Shown: positions 30,501-38,772, counted from the first letter of the stretch. The stretch is DNA of 64,000 nucleotides from Tritrichomonas musculus (GCA_039105265.1 JAPFFF010000013.1:1178001-1242000), one strand, 5' to 3'. A program made the numbers and translations. The notes: generated by a model not told the origin, from the sequence alone.

Positions 30501-32767
30501 CTGATGAATTTATTTTCAGGTTTATAAATGAAAAAAGTGCCATTAAAATATTGAGATGTATATTTGAGTTCACAGATTTAAGTAAGTCATGTAAAATTAC
30601 TAATACAATGAATAGTGCCCATTATATTGTAATTAATGGTTCAACATTTATTGGATGCGCACCAAATGCAATTGACTTCAGTATTTGTTCCGAAAATAAT
30701 TTTGTTCCTACCGAACCATTCCAATTCAATGACAACACAGTCAAAAACTCGAAAGGAGCTATCTTAAGGGGAATCAATATATATAGTAAACCAATTATTA
30801 TTGGAAATACATTCCAAGATTCTCAATTAGATGGCCAATTCTTGTTCTATATATCATCTCCTGGTCCTGTTGTTGAAATAAATAACACAGTCTTCACTAA
30901 TATTACAACCAGTGGCAACAGTTATGGTGGCGGTGTAGCAATGATACTGCCATCATCAAGATCATCCGAGATAACTGTTTCATTCAATAAATGCAAATTC
31001 ATTAATAACGAAGCACTCCAAGCTTCTTCGTCTGTTACAGATGGCCATTATAATGGTGACGGAGGTGCTGTTCATTATGGCTATGATACACTAATAGTTA
31101 ACTCTGATATGAAGTTCATTGATTGCACATTTAAACAAAACAAAGCTTATAGAAATGGTGGTGCTCTTTCATTACAAACAGCTGGTTCAGTATTGATCCA
31201 AAATTGCATTTTTGAAGAAAACGTTGCAAATAATAAAGGAGTTGCATCAGGTGAATTATTATATGAAAACCATTATGGTAAAAAGAGTGCTGGCGTTGGA
31301 GGTGCCATTTATATCAATCCTACATTTACTGCCAATGGACAAGACTATCATATGACTAACATTACAATTTTTGGTTGCATATTCGTCAAGAATAAGGCAT
31401 TCAATGGATATGCTATTTACATTGAAGGCGATGATTTGGAAATACCAATATTAATCTCAGCAAACGATTTCACCAACAATTTCAATGAAAACAATTCGCC
31501 AGAAAAAGGTAGCATAATTGCATCAGAAATATTGACATTGGACAAGAAGGAAATTGAGAATAATAATGATTTTAATAATGACGAACTCGCAACAGGAGCT
31601 CTTCCATTCTCTTTCGTTGATCATTCTGCTAATCCAATTGATTTGGAGAACCCAGCGACTCCATCAAGAACACCACCTCCACCTGACTTCGTCGAAGAAA
31701 TAGTCTTTGACAAAAATAATTACACCGAAAACGAAGATAGAACTCGCGTAGAAAAAGTTGTTGATGGTGGTGAACAAACAAACGTTCTCATCAAGCTTAT
31801 CGCCGACCAATTCCAAGGAAATACGAACGACGACGGTGGTGCTGTTCATATAATCAACTGTGGAATGGAATGCAAACAAACGCACTTCATTGATTGCAAA
31901 TCAGAAAATGGAGGCGGTGGAGGAGTTTACATCAAGAACTCAGAAGACTTGATGAATAACATACACTTCGAAGACTTGTTATTCAAGAATTGCCAATCAC
32001 AATACGGTGGTGCCATTTACATTTACTCAAGTTCAAAAAGCAACCAAGTGAGAATCTATAGCTGCACATTTGAGTCAAATTCAGCTACATTGAAAGAATC
32101 GGATAACGGTCTTTTCGGAGGTAGTAGCATTTTCCTTTCTACCAAAAGAGGAAGCGTTAGGAAGTGCACATTCAGTGATGACGGTGCATCCGAATCAGTA
32201 TTAAAGATATACAATAAATTTGATTCGGATACTAGCGTTATGGCTCTTTCAAATGAAGCTCTTCTTTCTATCAATGAATGCAGATTCGAAATGGGTCCCA
32301 AATCAAAGTGCTCTCTCTTCTATGTCGGTGGAATCGGTGGAACAAATTTGAATCTTGAAAAATGCATCTTCACAGGTAAGTTGAATAAAAATGCTTGCTT
32401 CATCGACGGTCAAATGATCAATGAAAAATCGCCTAAGCTGATGATTAAGTCATGCAAGTTCGCTTGCGCGTTTGAAAGGGTATTTAATAAGGACATGAAT
32501 AACGACTTCTTCTCGATGGATATAAAGGATCAAGTTTTCGAATTTGATGAGCAATCTGTTAATAAATCACAAAAAGGTAACGTTCAATTAATCGCTATAA
32601 TTGCTGCATCTGCTGCAGCGGTTATTGTAATTGTTGTGGTGATAGTCGTAATTGTCATTAAGAAGAAGAAGAACAAATCATTAACAGCAGTTGATCAAAG
32701 TGAAGTTGAAATGTCAGTTGATCATAATAATTCCTTTGATGAGGCTCTAAATCTGCCATTAATTTAA
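21515..32767 (+). CDS. Giant surface protein: 2x F5/8C, M60-like peptidase, beta-helix, TM anchor
   Basis: A 3750-residue type I membrane protein. Residues 1-13 are a signal peptide. Two F5/8 type C (discoidin-like) domains follow (about 20-170 and 200-365). An M60/enhancin-like metallopeptidase lies at about 470-900 with HEFGH at 724-728 and the probable third ligand Glu739 in GENTNN. This family cleaves mucin-type glycoproteins, so the role suggested is attack on host mucus. After a first beta-helix block (about 1020-1330, DGGAI motifs), Listeria/Bacteroides-type repeats follow (about 1380-1680). Pro/Thr spacers (about 1757-1790, 1910-1940, 2845-2865, 3370-3390) separate further long right-handed beta-helix regions with repeated GGA and N-C-x-F motifs, like polymorphic membrane proteins of Chlamydia. 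A transmembrane helix at about 3692-3717 precedes a KKKKNK stop-transfer and a 30-residue tail. The frame is intact throughout. Confidence 0.9.
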   Translation: MLVILLFAASIYCDEEVLYGTFTKTNGNFVNSNYLNTHQVSPNDFSYSSSDSYPNQQISLAFDSRNENTYWVSNGPINETYKSYILINFHDTISLEGFIIDLAYRSREIRYFDGSPLELNVYSSINNDPLTLKYIFNGTYDQQISSDWTTIQFVFTMPLECDTLKIEFSKVTLDESFSHEYNSVVRNLLLVSYIDESLNVAIGPTTGNYADDNYVNEHRIPSSYFTYRTSGDKDGYPASNLFDDAYNSYWVSKDPNKESFKNYVIINFEGAITLEGFLYDTAYRTKGQVRNFDGFPTKLKVFTSTNNEPFRSIYHFYGNPVYPWTRIQFIFPEPVTCDKIKLEFTTVTQDVSFGGEYTACCGGMYLIQHISEEYQKILDEINTIFTDYAQLTLNESFTDEEIEELRRKSMQFASYETELKPIFERVEAIHKGSIKKDPHREFSTKPGSRNMLEQFGDSAGYCRDKLLLSSFGTNRQVIGIGGNTGKPIVIYVDAEPMEGQSKSSVRLPSITFTQILGSWQSSFRTSNLKLGRNSFVFPDIQTQGYSVFVEKGGPIHVNNPYTYETQRGHVTIYVEGGYVYPVFHRGDDEGSFRIILENYYNRLNDPNDLDITVDAFEAVSDHVMTSCSCTLAYNVYIGEGLSAQNNIDRWDDFLGKLLAFGGLPFDKNDPKYNPMNDHVRQNFRTVQPFAGFFAFAWTEMIGLPDTGTHRHCVQLTVPGWAFAHEFGHTVDKRGRIWGENTNNMWAMYNIFMMNREIYDRIPITAVHQNLGPDFSDYVTHEGGTYLMSSNPTVWWILEGCKPGYWADSENMFIYEESDRNENGQSIIGMTERLVYYASLSFGHNMSHYFERWGFCMDQDPVYNVGNRWSYEKSTEEFKTLMNQAKTNGRIDENEKKYWYINLDQYQYLFDHDNTLSEKEHCYDIDEYITPKSITKNGNSYIILLPEFKCSDTHLCYEVQSLIDNKWVTLGITYTQIYTDTYDYQDASPKYRIYAYDRLIDRTGDPPHDFEPEGGQDATCRIGETRYNTLNEAVEASQNGDTIVLLKSFMLQPLRLNKRVTIIPEEGLEEPIIISKINPGNLINIDGLGSGSPNVQIGDNIRVKIIFDGGGCKQDGSLIRVAGTRKLCLYNVELRNNINTNDGGAIYNGYDSHTEMTNCIVEKCSSSKCGGAAYLCGGQQGYHHVELIINNVLFKDNSCSQDGGAIDASGYMGYSRLVSSSDVIFENNVAGRNGGAIYAVKFQQFVGTIFRGNRAQNGGAIYCHCSSFEFKICSSNFSNNQATVNGSDIYLQSGYLLLNSGIYEGTIHKVTGTSIRFNKFSSADAELPDFSDATFTIDLPNGGNALFDVIDNPYVSLIENSIDTIKVQNGFAEYNTEQNKVFAYPSKSTITVRFNGQTYTFIAPYGDFVLPSTFEGFTEEYSITEWVKDSVTYKVGDTIFINQDLTFDVIAQKYCVVRIVYNEKVQVLRIVPNTVFYMPMTTPDEETVFGWECSDGNYYAYADPVVITTDLTFTAVLINKVTVTVQIGDNVDTYKLNYNEFFTLPTPPETLNGLTFKYFYSEDNDKYQPGDKISILNDIKFTAFYSNTISIVFVGPEDEQTVEYQQNEEIRLPHPGPENPNKPNTGREFIFWLIEGNKYYPFSRYTVTRNVQAVASYRLANKEAPVTITYEIPNVLSEYPHFVNGTTTRTEQHSFLENITLPGEDYFLKEPYGLGYDQNTSRENLFDYWIINGMRYNGSETFGLTEAFTAKLITKLSTKGLPTETPTQTPIETPTPSNLPTETPLPSDTPTPIPTEIKTDADVSDIDRVGNLVTLNLDCKIKNGDIKINLKCSTCLIKEYLWFTVSFEDGKMKDDIQFDDRDIYQVGNTFSKLNNFVNSIEFVESTQQLKFNTGSQYILIMDGQFENNLKCYPPPTSTPKPTESPSLSPTPKATPIADFSNREFTGEMSTSILDEKYNPSTIENAKFTDITLADDDSEYLIIVKKQMQFNNVHFIFPNTHIGAIKVDFTGDVTINNCIFTGCSVSNGNGNAILITENSETSQKIIQDCQFNSCGNNGYAVQSNKEVTIRNCNVEFNDQNSACGGFKILKCGSTITNCHLLNNKAKGAILYNPVESTVGSQFIIEQCTIENCEGIGFYNQLATLSPDQIVIRESSFINCVNPEMSSTNALGFNEVSDSFSLDVSNCVFRNCGNSGYIFGFTGMKVKDNYLESLISFNNVEFEFDSLNAGSGIEINQIGRKVLFHNCTFKQLRPNTETDDMVSAINAPSLADIVIEQSKFLGCGGGTVICIDDQDAEILIQNCTFNSFDSYSTGSPFSVRKDSISIIGNYFINCDTINIQSKILDPYEFRLIDNHFSQCTSGSVISMMDGLNIKPIIEGNVFEDINVNSELFSIIIAIDSISIDLVKNTFRNVTTKYGGFGGRFGYPNSDSESPVHVTFSQCHFLDSVQKTHGGAFHASDIQNNRNTKITFINCVFENNKAKAYGGAIYIDFTQDVDIVNCTFNFNLGGDGQGSAIFIESSDISVTITGCNFKDNADFEDDKLDGFAIISKARSIAISNSIIEYTDTSNSIAGLRIESTANSVIVDKCNFIKCSGTESTSFDIECQNSIQFTNNKIDSCLYNQNLGKIIIHGDVSEQTIDSCHFTNNNKVKSGPNSGLLVQKQTADNLKVIFESCEFKSNSASVESGGALSVNTISVLIKQCTFTSNNAEMNGGALLVSCATSISIEGSDFLDNLCNKRGGAIYIDYHPTNSESSRLLNDNAYCSITSCKFERNKASEYGNAIFVHETRENAVHNIQNNQFIDNYLDDSNAGYVIAASFFEIEYEQNTFNNQNANIPVNKFFLLTLVPSQSPSQSPSATPHPTITSIPGTNLNYINKEYIGTIPPCVNTEYQIQVQSDRDIQQISGCRFININHDKNYFIRIRKEIPFFDNYFEYNDPTLINAPAPIWAEDLPKITLLRCTFINSVTRKDDDGNVFSITRANTYITIDSCKFVNCGRGPDEFIFRFINEKSAIKILRCIFEFTDLSKSCKITNTMNSAHYIVINGSTFIGCAPNAIDFSICSENNFVPTEPFQFNDNTVKNSKGAILRGINIYSKPIIIGNTFQDSQLDGQFLFYISSPGPVVEINNTVFTNITTSGNSYGGGVAMILPSSRSSEITVSFNKCKFINNEALQASSSVTDGHYNGDGGAVHYGYDTLIVNSDMKFIDCTFKQNKAYRNGGALSLQTAGSVLIQNCIFEENVANNKGVASGELLYENHYGKKSAGVGGAIYINPTFTANGQDYHMTNITIFGCIFVKNKAFNGYAIYIEGDDLEIPILISANDFTNNFNENNSPEKGSIIASEILTLDKKEIENNNDFNNDELATGALPFSFVDHSANPIDLENPATPSRTPPPPDFVEEIVFDKNNYTENEDRTRVEKVVDGGEQTNVLIKLIADQFQGNTNDDGGAVHIINCGMECKQTHFIDCKSENGGGGGVYIKNSEDLMNNIHFEDLLFKNCQSQYGGAIYIYSSSKSNQVRIYSCTFESNSATLKESDNGLFGGSSIFLSTKRGSVRKCTFSDDGASESVLKIYNKFDSDTSVMALSNEALLSINECRFEMGPKSKCSLFYVGGIGGTNLNLEKCIFTGKLNKNACFIDGQMINEKSPKLMIKSCKFACAFERVFNKDMNNDFFSMDIKDQVFEFDEQSVNKSQKGNVQLIAIIAASAAAVIVIVVVIVVIVIKKKKNKSLTAVDQSEVEMSVDHNNSFDEALNLPLI

Positions 32768-33224
32768 TTTAAATTAATGGATCTAATTAATTAAAGTCTC
32801 TTATTTTAATTTTTATTTTATTTTAATTTTTTTTTAAGAAGAATTATCGTTTTAATTAGGTAAATTAATTATGTACCAATTTTCACAATTAATTTACCTA
32901 ATAAGCGAATTATTATACAAAAAATTTGGTATATCAAAAAAGTTACACTTTTCAGACAAAATGCTCTCAATTTTTTTTCAATCACTCCTATTCAATTCAG
33001 ATTTTTTTTGATTTAATTTCCAAAAACAAGTCAAAATAAGTTCATATATCAATATTATAATAAATAAGATTGAGAGGATTTGGTCCGAAAAGTGTAAAGT
33101 TTCTCAATATATCAAAAATTTTGAAATAAAATATGGTTGATGATGTCAGAAAAAGTTCAATATATGACCAAATAATCTCATAAATTTATTCTCATTTCTC
33201 AAGTAAGATAAAGATAAGAATCTT

Positions 33225-33268
<44 letters not shown>

Positions 33269-33296
33269 AAATCGGATTTGCCCGCAGCAGTTAAGG

Positions 33297-33555
33297 TCAA
33301 AATCTTTATAGGCAAGGCTGGTTTTCCTAAATTTTGACTAGTTTATTCATTGAAAAAGTTCTAAACCTTAACTTTGCACATCAACAATTGTCGATCAACT
33401 ATTTAACAAATTAGTTGATTGATAAATTTTTTATGATATCAATAAAAGAGGTAAAAATGAAACTGTTAATCAAACGATCATTTTGCATAAAACGGTTAAT
33501 TTTAAAAATTTTGATGAAAATAAGATAACTTTTTCAATGTTCTTATCAAAATTGA
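33297..33555 (+). repeat. Dispersed repeat, copy 1 (inverted copy at 60060-60384)
   Basis: About 260 bases are nearly identical to the reverse complement of 60060-60384, including the shared words GGCTGGTTTTCCTAAATTTT and AACCTTAACTTTGCACATCA. Relative to the other copy, this one has extra bases after ATCATTTTGC and lacks an insertion of about 75 bases before ACTTTTTCAATGTTCTTATC. It lies just upstream of the GH3 gene, while the other copy abuts the 3' end of the kinase-Sel1 gene. Confidence 0.75.
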
Positions 33556-33638
33556 GTATGTTTTTTTACCATCATTTTTTATTCTTCACAAATTTCAATT
33601 AACCATCATTATTTTTCACACAAAATAATTGAACGAAA

Positions 33639-33644
33639 TCATTC
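33639..33644 (+). promoter_or_regulatory. Initiator-like TCATTC upstream of GH3
   Basis: TCATTC matches TCAYW with its A 25 bases before the ATG at 33666. This is the best initiator candidate for the gene, but short motifs like this are common in AT-rich DNA. Confidence 0.35.
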
Positions 33645-33665
33645 AATTTTTAATATTTTTATTAA

Positions 33666-36134
33666 ATGGAGTTTTATGGATGGACTGATAAAAATCCTTC
33701 TAAATTAGAATTAGAAAATCGTGAATTGGCACGAATTGCTGCAGAAGAAGGCATTGTTCTCTTGAAAAATGAAAATTCGCTTCCATTAAAAAATAAAAAA
33801 ATAGCAGTTTATGGAGTTGGTGCCAGATTTACCGCTAATTGTGGACTTGGAAGCGGAAGTTTAGATATAAGGCACGATGTTAATATTGAAGAAGGTCTAA
33901 AAAATGCTGGATTAGAAATAACATCTAAAAAATGGTTAGATGACTATGACCAACAACAAAAAGAGTCATACCAACAGTTTCATGATATGGTAGAATCAAA
34001 AGTTGCAGGCTTGATGAATCCAGTTGACATAATTGGCACAGCTCGTTCTTATGTATATCGATATCCAAGTGGCAGAGAAATAACGGACTCAGATATCAAT
34101 GGATCGGACACAGATACAGCCATTTACGTTCTAACTCGTCAAGCTGGGGAAGGAAATGATCGAAAATTAGAAAAGGGCGACTTTTTGATAACAGACATAG
34201 AAAAAGTTCATCTTAACAAACTAGTCAAATCCTATTCCAACACGATACTCATTATCAATGTTGGTGGCATCATTGACATGTCGTTCCTCGATGAAATCAA
34301 TGAAATAAAGGCCGTTGTCCAGTACGGCCAAGCCGGTGAAGAAGGCGGAAACGCTTTGGCAAACTTATTGACTGGCAAAATTAATTTTTCAGGGAAACTT
34401 GCTGACACGATTCCACTTCGTTATGAGGACATTCCATTTGGTGATGAATATGGATACTTGAATGGAAGCCTAGATAACGAGTATTATAAAGAAGGCATTT
34501 ATGTCGGTTATCGTTATTACGATAGCTTTCATAAAGATGTCAGATTTCCATTCGGTTTCGGTTTGAGTTACACTTCATTTTCAATTGAGACAACAGATGT
34601 CAAACTCGATAAAACTATCGTCAAATTGACTGAAAAAGTGACAAATGTTGGAAAATTCAATGGAAAAGAAGTCGTCCAAATTTACGTGTCGGTGCCCGGC
34701 CAAAATAAAGAATTCCAAAGGCTCATCGAATTCACAAAAACAAGTGAAATCAGGCCAAATGAAACAGAAGTAATTGAGATGTCATTCGATATTGCTGACT
34801 GTGCAAGTTATTATGAAAAAGATTCATGCTGGAAACTTGAATCTGGCTCTTATCTTGTCCGTGTTGGAAATTCGAGTAGAAACACGAAAATTGTTGCAAA
34901 ACTTGAATTGCCAACAAGTTTTGTTACTGTTCAATGTAAAAACTGTTGCACATTAAAAGACAATTTTGAAGAACTTGTTTCAACAGCACAAATAGAACAA
35001 GCAGAAAAAGTTGTTGTCATAAAAGTTGATCCAAAATCATTTTTAACACAAAAAGTGGAATATAAACCGCCAACATTCAATGAAAACAAAGAAGAAAAAG
35101 AATTTTTAGATAAATTGACAGTTGAAGAACAAATTGAACTTCTTGTTGGTGCTGATTTACAAAAGATGACAAAAGGATCATTTGAAATCATTTCAGCAGC
35201 AGGAAAGACAACAACGAGTCTTATTTCTAAAGGTCTTCGAAATGTCATTTTTTCGGATGGTCCAGCAGGTCTCAGCATATTAAATGAACTATGTTATAAA
35301 GCAGACATGACGTCAGTTCCAGTTAAAGTTCCACCACAATATAATTGGGGATTTCTAGGGAAAGAACTTGCAGAAAGAATGTGTTCAAGTGATGGAACAC
35401 TCATCTATCGTTATACAACAAATTGGCCAGTAGAAATTGTTCTGGCTCAATCATGGAATAAGAAAATACTAGAAGAAATGGGCCACGGATTGAGTAAAGA
35501 AATGAACAAATATGGAGTGACAATCTTCTTGGGGCCTGCAATGAATATCCATAGAAATCCTCTTTGTGGTCGAACATTTGAGTATTATTCAGAAGATCCA
35601 ATTTTGACTGGTTTATTAGCATCATCATTGATCAATGGAATCCAAAACACTGATGGTAACAAAACAGGAGTCTCTTTAAAACACTTCTGTTGCAATAACA
35701 CTGAAGACAATAGAAAACATTCAAGTTCAAACGTTTCAGAAAGAGCTTTGCGTGAAATTTACTTGAAAGGATTTGAAATTGCCGTAAGAAAAAGTAATCC
35801 AAGAACAATAATGTCTAGCTACAACTTGTTGAATCACACTTATACAGCAAATTCAAAAGATTTGTTAACTGATATCTTAAGATGCGAATGGGATTTCAAA
35901 GGATTGGTGATGACTGATTGGGGAAGTTGTGATGAAAATTGTGGAAATCCTGCTCTTTGCCCATTTGCTGGAAATGACTTAGTCATGCCTGGACAAGATT
36001 ATTGCAAGAATAAAATAATCGATGAATATAAAAAAGGGAATATTTCAAAAGAAGAAATTCGTATTTGTGCATCTCGTGTTCTTCATTTGGTACTAAATGG
36101 TGTAAATGAAACGAGACTAGATAATTATAAATAA
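33666..36134 (+). CDS. Glycoside hydrolase family 3 with reversed domain order
   Basis: An 822-residue beta-glycosidase (probably beta-glucosidase class) that removes terminal sugars. The order is reversed: the GH3 C-terminal alpha/beta domain comes first (about 12-300, AAEEGIVLLKNENSLPL), then a fibronectin III-like domain (about 310-415, VVQIYVSVPGQNKEFQRL), then the catalytic TIM-barrel (about 475-810). The nucleophile is Asp751 in VMTDWGS; KHFCCNNTEDNRKHS and GRTFEYYSEDP are the other family motifs. This reversed order is known in anaerobic Firmicutes enzymes, which suggests acquisition from a gut bacterium. There is no signal peptide, so it is probably cytosolic. Codon use is AT-rich like its neighbours, so any transfer is old. 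The stop overlaps TAAATAAA, a good polyadenylation context. Confidence 0.92.
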   Translation: MEFYGWTDKNPSKLELENRELARIAAEEGIVLLKNENSLPLKNKKIAVYGVGARFTANCGLGSGSLDIRHDVNIEEGLKNAGLEITSKKWLDDYDQQQKESYQQFHDMVESKVAGLMNPVDIIGTARSYVYRYPSGREITDSDINGSDTDTAIYVLTRQAGEGNDRKLEKGDFLITDIEKVHLNKLVKSYSNTILIINVGGIIDMSFLDEINEIKAVVQYGQAGEEGGNALANLLTGKINFSGKLADTIPLRYEDIPFGDEYGYLNGSLDNEYYKEGIYVGYRYYDSFHKDVRFPFGFGLSYTSFSIETTDVKLDKTIVKLTEKVTNVGKFNGKEVVQIYVSVPGQNKEFQRLIEFTKTSEIRPNETEVIEMSFDIADCASYYEKDSCWKLESGSYLVRVGNSSRNTKIVAKLELPTSFVTVQCKNCCTLKDNFEELVSTAQIEQAEKVVVIKVDPKSFLTQKVEYKPPTFNENKEEKEFLDKLTVEEQIELLVGADLQKMTKGSFEIISAAGKTTTSLISKGLRNVIFSDGPAGLSILNELCYKADMTSVPVKVPPQYNWGFLGKELAERMCSSDGTLIYRYTTNWPVEIVLAQSWNKKILEEMGHGLSKEMNKYGVTIFLGPAMNIHRNPLCGRTFEYYSEDPILTGLLASSLINGIQNTDGNKTGVSLKHFCCNNTEDNRKHSSSNVSERALREIYLKGFEIAVRKSNPRTIMSSYNLLNHTYTANSKDLLTDILRCEWDFKGLVMTDWGSCDENCGNPALCPFAGNDLVMPGQDYCKNKIIDEYKKGNISKEEIRICASRVLHLVLNGVNETRLDNYK

Positions 36135-36189
36135 ATAAATTTATTTATCTTCTTTTTTTTATTGGTATTTGATTTTTAATATAAGTAGA

Positions 36190-36420
36190 ATTCAGAAGTC
36201 TATTCCATCTCCATTTGATAGAATTAAAACATAACTGTACATTGCATCAGCATTGCCTTGATCTGCTGCAAGTTTATAATATCGAGCTGCTTCTTATTTG
36301 TTTCAATACAATTTCCTTTTTCAAGCATAACTGCGTAATTATGTATCAATTCAACCTCTCCCTGATCTCCTGCAAGTTTATAATATTGAGCGGCTTCTCT
36401 TTTGTTAGTTTTTATTTTTT
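36190..36420 (-). pseudogene. Sel1-repeat gene fragment
   Basis: On the minus strand this encodes about two Sel1-like repeats: EAAQYYKLAGDQGEVE, then NYAVMLEKGNC, then after a one-base shift a second YYKLAADQGNADAM unit. There is no start, and the frame breaks in the second repeat. It is the debris of a kinase-Sel1 or Sel1-only gene, a large family in this genome. It lies just downstream of GH3, on the opposite strand. Confidence 0.7.
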
Positions 36421-36534
36421 TGAATGACTGAATTACACAAAACCACTAAACAATTTAAGTGCTCTTTTCTTTTAAGTGAAATAAATGTATTTTATTTAAA
36501 AAATAAAAAGATTTTATTTTTTTTTCGTTGCACC

Positions 36535-36834
36535 ACCCATCGTTCAATGGAAAATACGAAAATTGGTAGCCATAATTCAAAATTTGAGAAGTTTTTGGTG
36601 AAATCTTCTTTTAATGATAATAAAATTTGTTCGATTTTATTAAAAAAATTGAATTCTTTTGATGGAGTTTAGCTATTTTTTTTATCAAATGAAGGAATAA
36701 TCGAAATTCTTCAGGATCATTTAGATATTTTTTTTTTTTTTTGCTTTAACTATATTCAGAACATCTGAAAAAGCATCTTGTTCAAATGTATCATTATTAA
36801 CATACTTTTTAATCATTTTGTATAAAAAAGGCAT
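36535..36834 (-). pseudogene. Ankyrin-family (DUF3447-type) N-terminal fragment
   Basis: Minus-strand translation gives MPFLYKMIKKYVNNDTF at the start and, after frame shifts, FFNKIEQILLSLKEDFTKNF, which matches the conserved N-terminal segment of trichomonad ankyrin/DUF3447 proteins. At least two frame shifts are needed, one at a run of A near 36730, and no ankyrin repeats follow. The fragment abuts the Sel1 fragment, so unrelated broken genes lie side by side here. Confidence 0.55.
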
Positions 36835-37138
36835 GTTTTATAAAAACTATCTATAAAAAAATTACACCTTTTGTTCTCAAAAAAGAGTCTTCCTACTTAT
36901 ATAAAAATAGGATATTTTTATTACTTTAAATGAAATATATGTTATATAATTTTACTATCTACCATACTTGTAAAGATATAGATCAAATGATGGATTTCCA
37001 TTCTTTTTTAATTTTCACCGTATTTGTTTAGTCTTTAAATCATATACCTTATATATATATATATATGCCCAGCATATGTAGAATTTTTTCTCATTGATTA
37101 TAAAATGAAAATGAAAAATTTTAGCTTTGATATCATAT

Positions 37139-38224
37139 TTACTCAAAAAAATGTTTGCCCAATTTAATAGGAATCATAATAATTGTATCTGAACAATCAT
37201 CAAAAATATCGAGATCTGAATATTTTAAATTTACATTCTCATCAAATTCAACAATTTGAAGGAAATCACAAAATGAAAAAGCGCAATCTTCAATTTTCAT
37301 AACGTGATTTGGAATGTAAAAACTTTTAATTGAAGTATTAGAAAAAGCTTCTTTTCCCAAAATTTCAAGTTTTGATTTTTCTGTGATCACGAATTTATGC
37401 AAATTTGAGCAATTATAAAAAGCATAAGAATTTATTATTTTAAGTTGAACAGGAATCGTTATTTTCTCAATTGATGTCTCTTTGAAAGCACAATCGCCAA
37501 TAAACTGAAGCTCAGAATCTTTTCTGAATTCAATTCTATTCAATAATTTGCATGACTCAAAAGCAGATTCACCAATATGAGTTAGTTTTGATGGAAAAAT
37601 GATGCTTTTTATCGCTGAAAATGAAAAAGCATTTTCATCAATTATACGAAGTTTTGAATCAGATTCAATTTCAACTTTTGAAAGATATTTGCACCCACTA
37701 AATGCATACTGATCGATTATTTCAATAAAATTTGGAATTTTTGCAACTTTGATGTCACGAACAGAAAAAACTAGAATATCAAAATTTTCTTGCTCAATTG
37801 ATGTTTTTCCAATGATATATTTATTCTCATATAATTTGTATCGTGGATTGTTTGGCATGACATTTATTTTAGTTAAATTCCATGAATATCCACACCATCC
37901 TTTTTGCATATCAATTACACTTGATGGAATTGATAATGATTCAAGACCCGAGTATTGAAATGCTAATTTTTCAAATATGGAAACTTTTGAATTTGTTGAA
38001 AATTCAATCGTTTTAGGATATTTCTGATAAAGAAATGAGTCTTTCATTATTTTTGTTATTATGTATTCTTGATTATCATGCATGATTGATTGTGGAACTA
38101 CAAGTACCTTGTTGAAAAAAATATTCTTTTTAATTGATGCTGTTTTTTCTTTTTTATTAAATACATATTGGATACCTCCAATAGTTACTGTATCAATCTC
38201 ATCTTTTGATTGCTTTGTGATCAT
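37139..38224 (-). CDS. BspA-like leucine-rich repeat protein (LRR_5)
   Basis: A protein of about 361 residues made mostly of Treponema/BspA-type leucine-rich repeats of 22-23 residues: repeated patterns such as LRIIDENAFSFSAIKSIIFPSKLTHIGESAFESC and CAFKETSIEKITIPVQLKII with variations. At least nine repeats can be counted. The N-terminal segment TVTIGGIQYVFNKKEKTASI is the usual lead-in of this family in trichomonads. The frame is open to about 38310 without an ATG, and 38224 is the first ATG. There is no signal peptide or membrane anchor, so it may be cytosolic; many family members are surface adhesins, others are not. The stop is followed by TAAATATG. Confidence 0.85.
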   Translation of the reverse strand: MITKQSKDEIDTVTIGGIQYVFNKKEKTASIKKNIFFNKVLVVPQSIMHDNQEYIITKIMKDSFLYQKYPKTIEFSTNSKVSIFEKLAFQYSGLESLSIPSSVIDMQKGWCGYSWNLTKINVMPNNPRYKLYENKYIIGKTSIEQENFDILVFSVRDIKVAKIPNFIEIIDQYAFSGCKYLSKVEIESDSKLRIIDENAFSFSAIKSIIFPSKLTHIGESAFESCKLLNRIEFRKDSELQFIGDCAFKETSIEKITIPVQLKIINSYAFYNCSNLHKFVITEKSKLEILGKEAFSNTSIKSFYIPNHVMKIEDCAFSFCDFLQIVEFDENVNLKYSDLDIFDDCSDTIIMIPIKLGKHFFE

Positions 38225-38772
38225 TTGAGCAAAACTTACAAATAGTGTGTCGGATTCTATGAGATCATTCAAATATAATTCTGAATTAAATTGTTTTGTG
38301 CAAAATTATAAAAAATAAATATATATTGATATGTAACAAATATTTCTAAAATAAAAGTTATTATTTTTATATATAATTAAATATTATTAATAAATAAATA
38401 TCCATTTATTTATAAAATCTCAATATTTGAAAAGTATTAATCTGAAATCTATGAATAAATAGAATGTTAATAAAATTTCACAAATTTAATATATAAAATA
38501 AATTCTTAATATATCTAGATATTGATTTCAATGCATAATCATATAAAATGTTGAGTCAAGCAAAATCAAATAGAAGAAATAGTGATATTCCTACTTGATA
38601 TTATAATTTTCATTTCAACAAGAAGGAACAGCAAATAAGAATTATGAAAAGTAATAAAAACAATTTTCAATAGATTAAAACAAAAAGTTTAAAAATGAAA
38701 GAAAAAGTGAAAAAATTACTTAGTTATTCCTCAAAATCCTACGTTAAATATATTATTATATTTCATTTACAG
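38225..38772. other. AT-rich spacer before the GC-rich island
   Basis: No gene is supported. An open plus-strand frame from 38695 runs into the island, but its first 26 codons are AT-rich and look unrelated to what follows. The composition changes abruptly at 38772, directly after TTTCATTTACAG. Confidence 0.5.

Larger units (their letters stand above)
32768..33665. other. Intergenic region with A41 tract and dispersed repeat
   Basis: No gene. It holds an A41 homopolymer at 33226-33266 and a repeat shared with 60060-60384 (listed separately). Next to the A tract, 33267-33300 is unusually GC-rich (GGAAATCGG, CCCGCAGCAG) for this region. A short inverted repeat around 32855-32902 (AATTAGGTAAATTAAT / ATTAATTTACCTAAT) lies about 100 bases after the stop of the surface-protein gene and could fold in its 3' region. 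Confidence 0.5.

Noticed and set aside
33226-33266. Poly-A tracts as tails of retroposons
   Set aside because: No processed gene copy, target duplication or reverse transcriptase is attached to the tracts at 33226, 43173 or 60003; slippage is simpler.
34931-35278. Minus-strand open frame of 115 codons
   Set aside because: Antisense to the linker and start of the GH3 catalytic domain; no independent coding signal.
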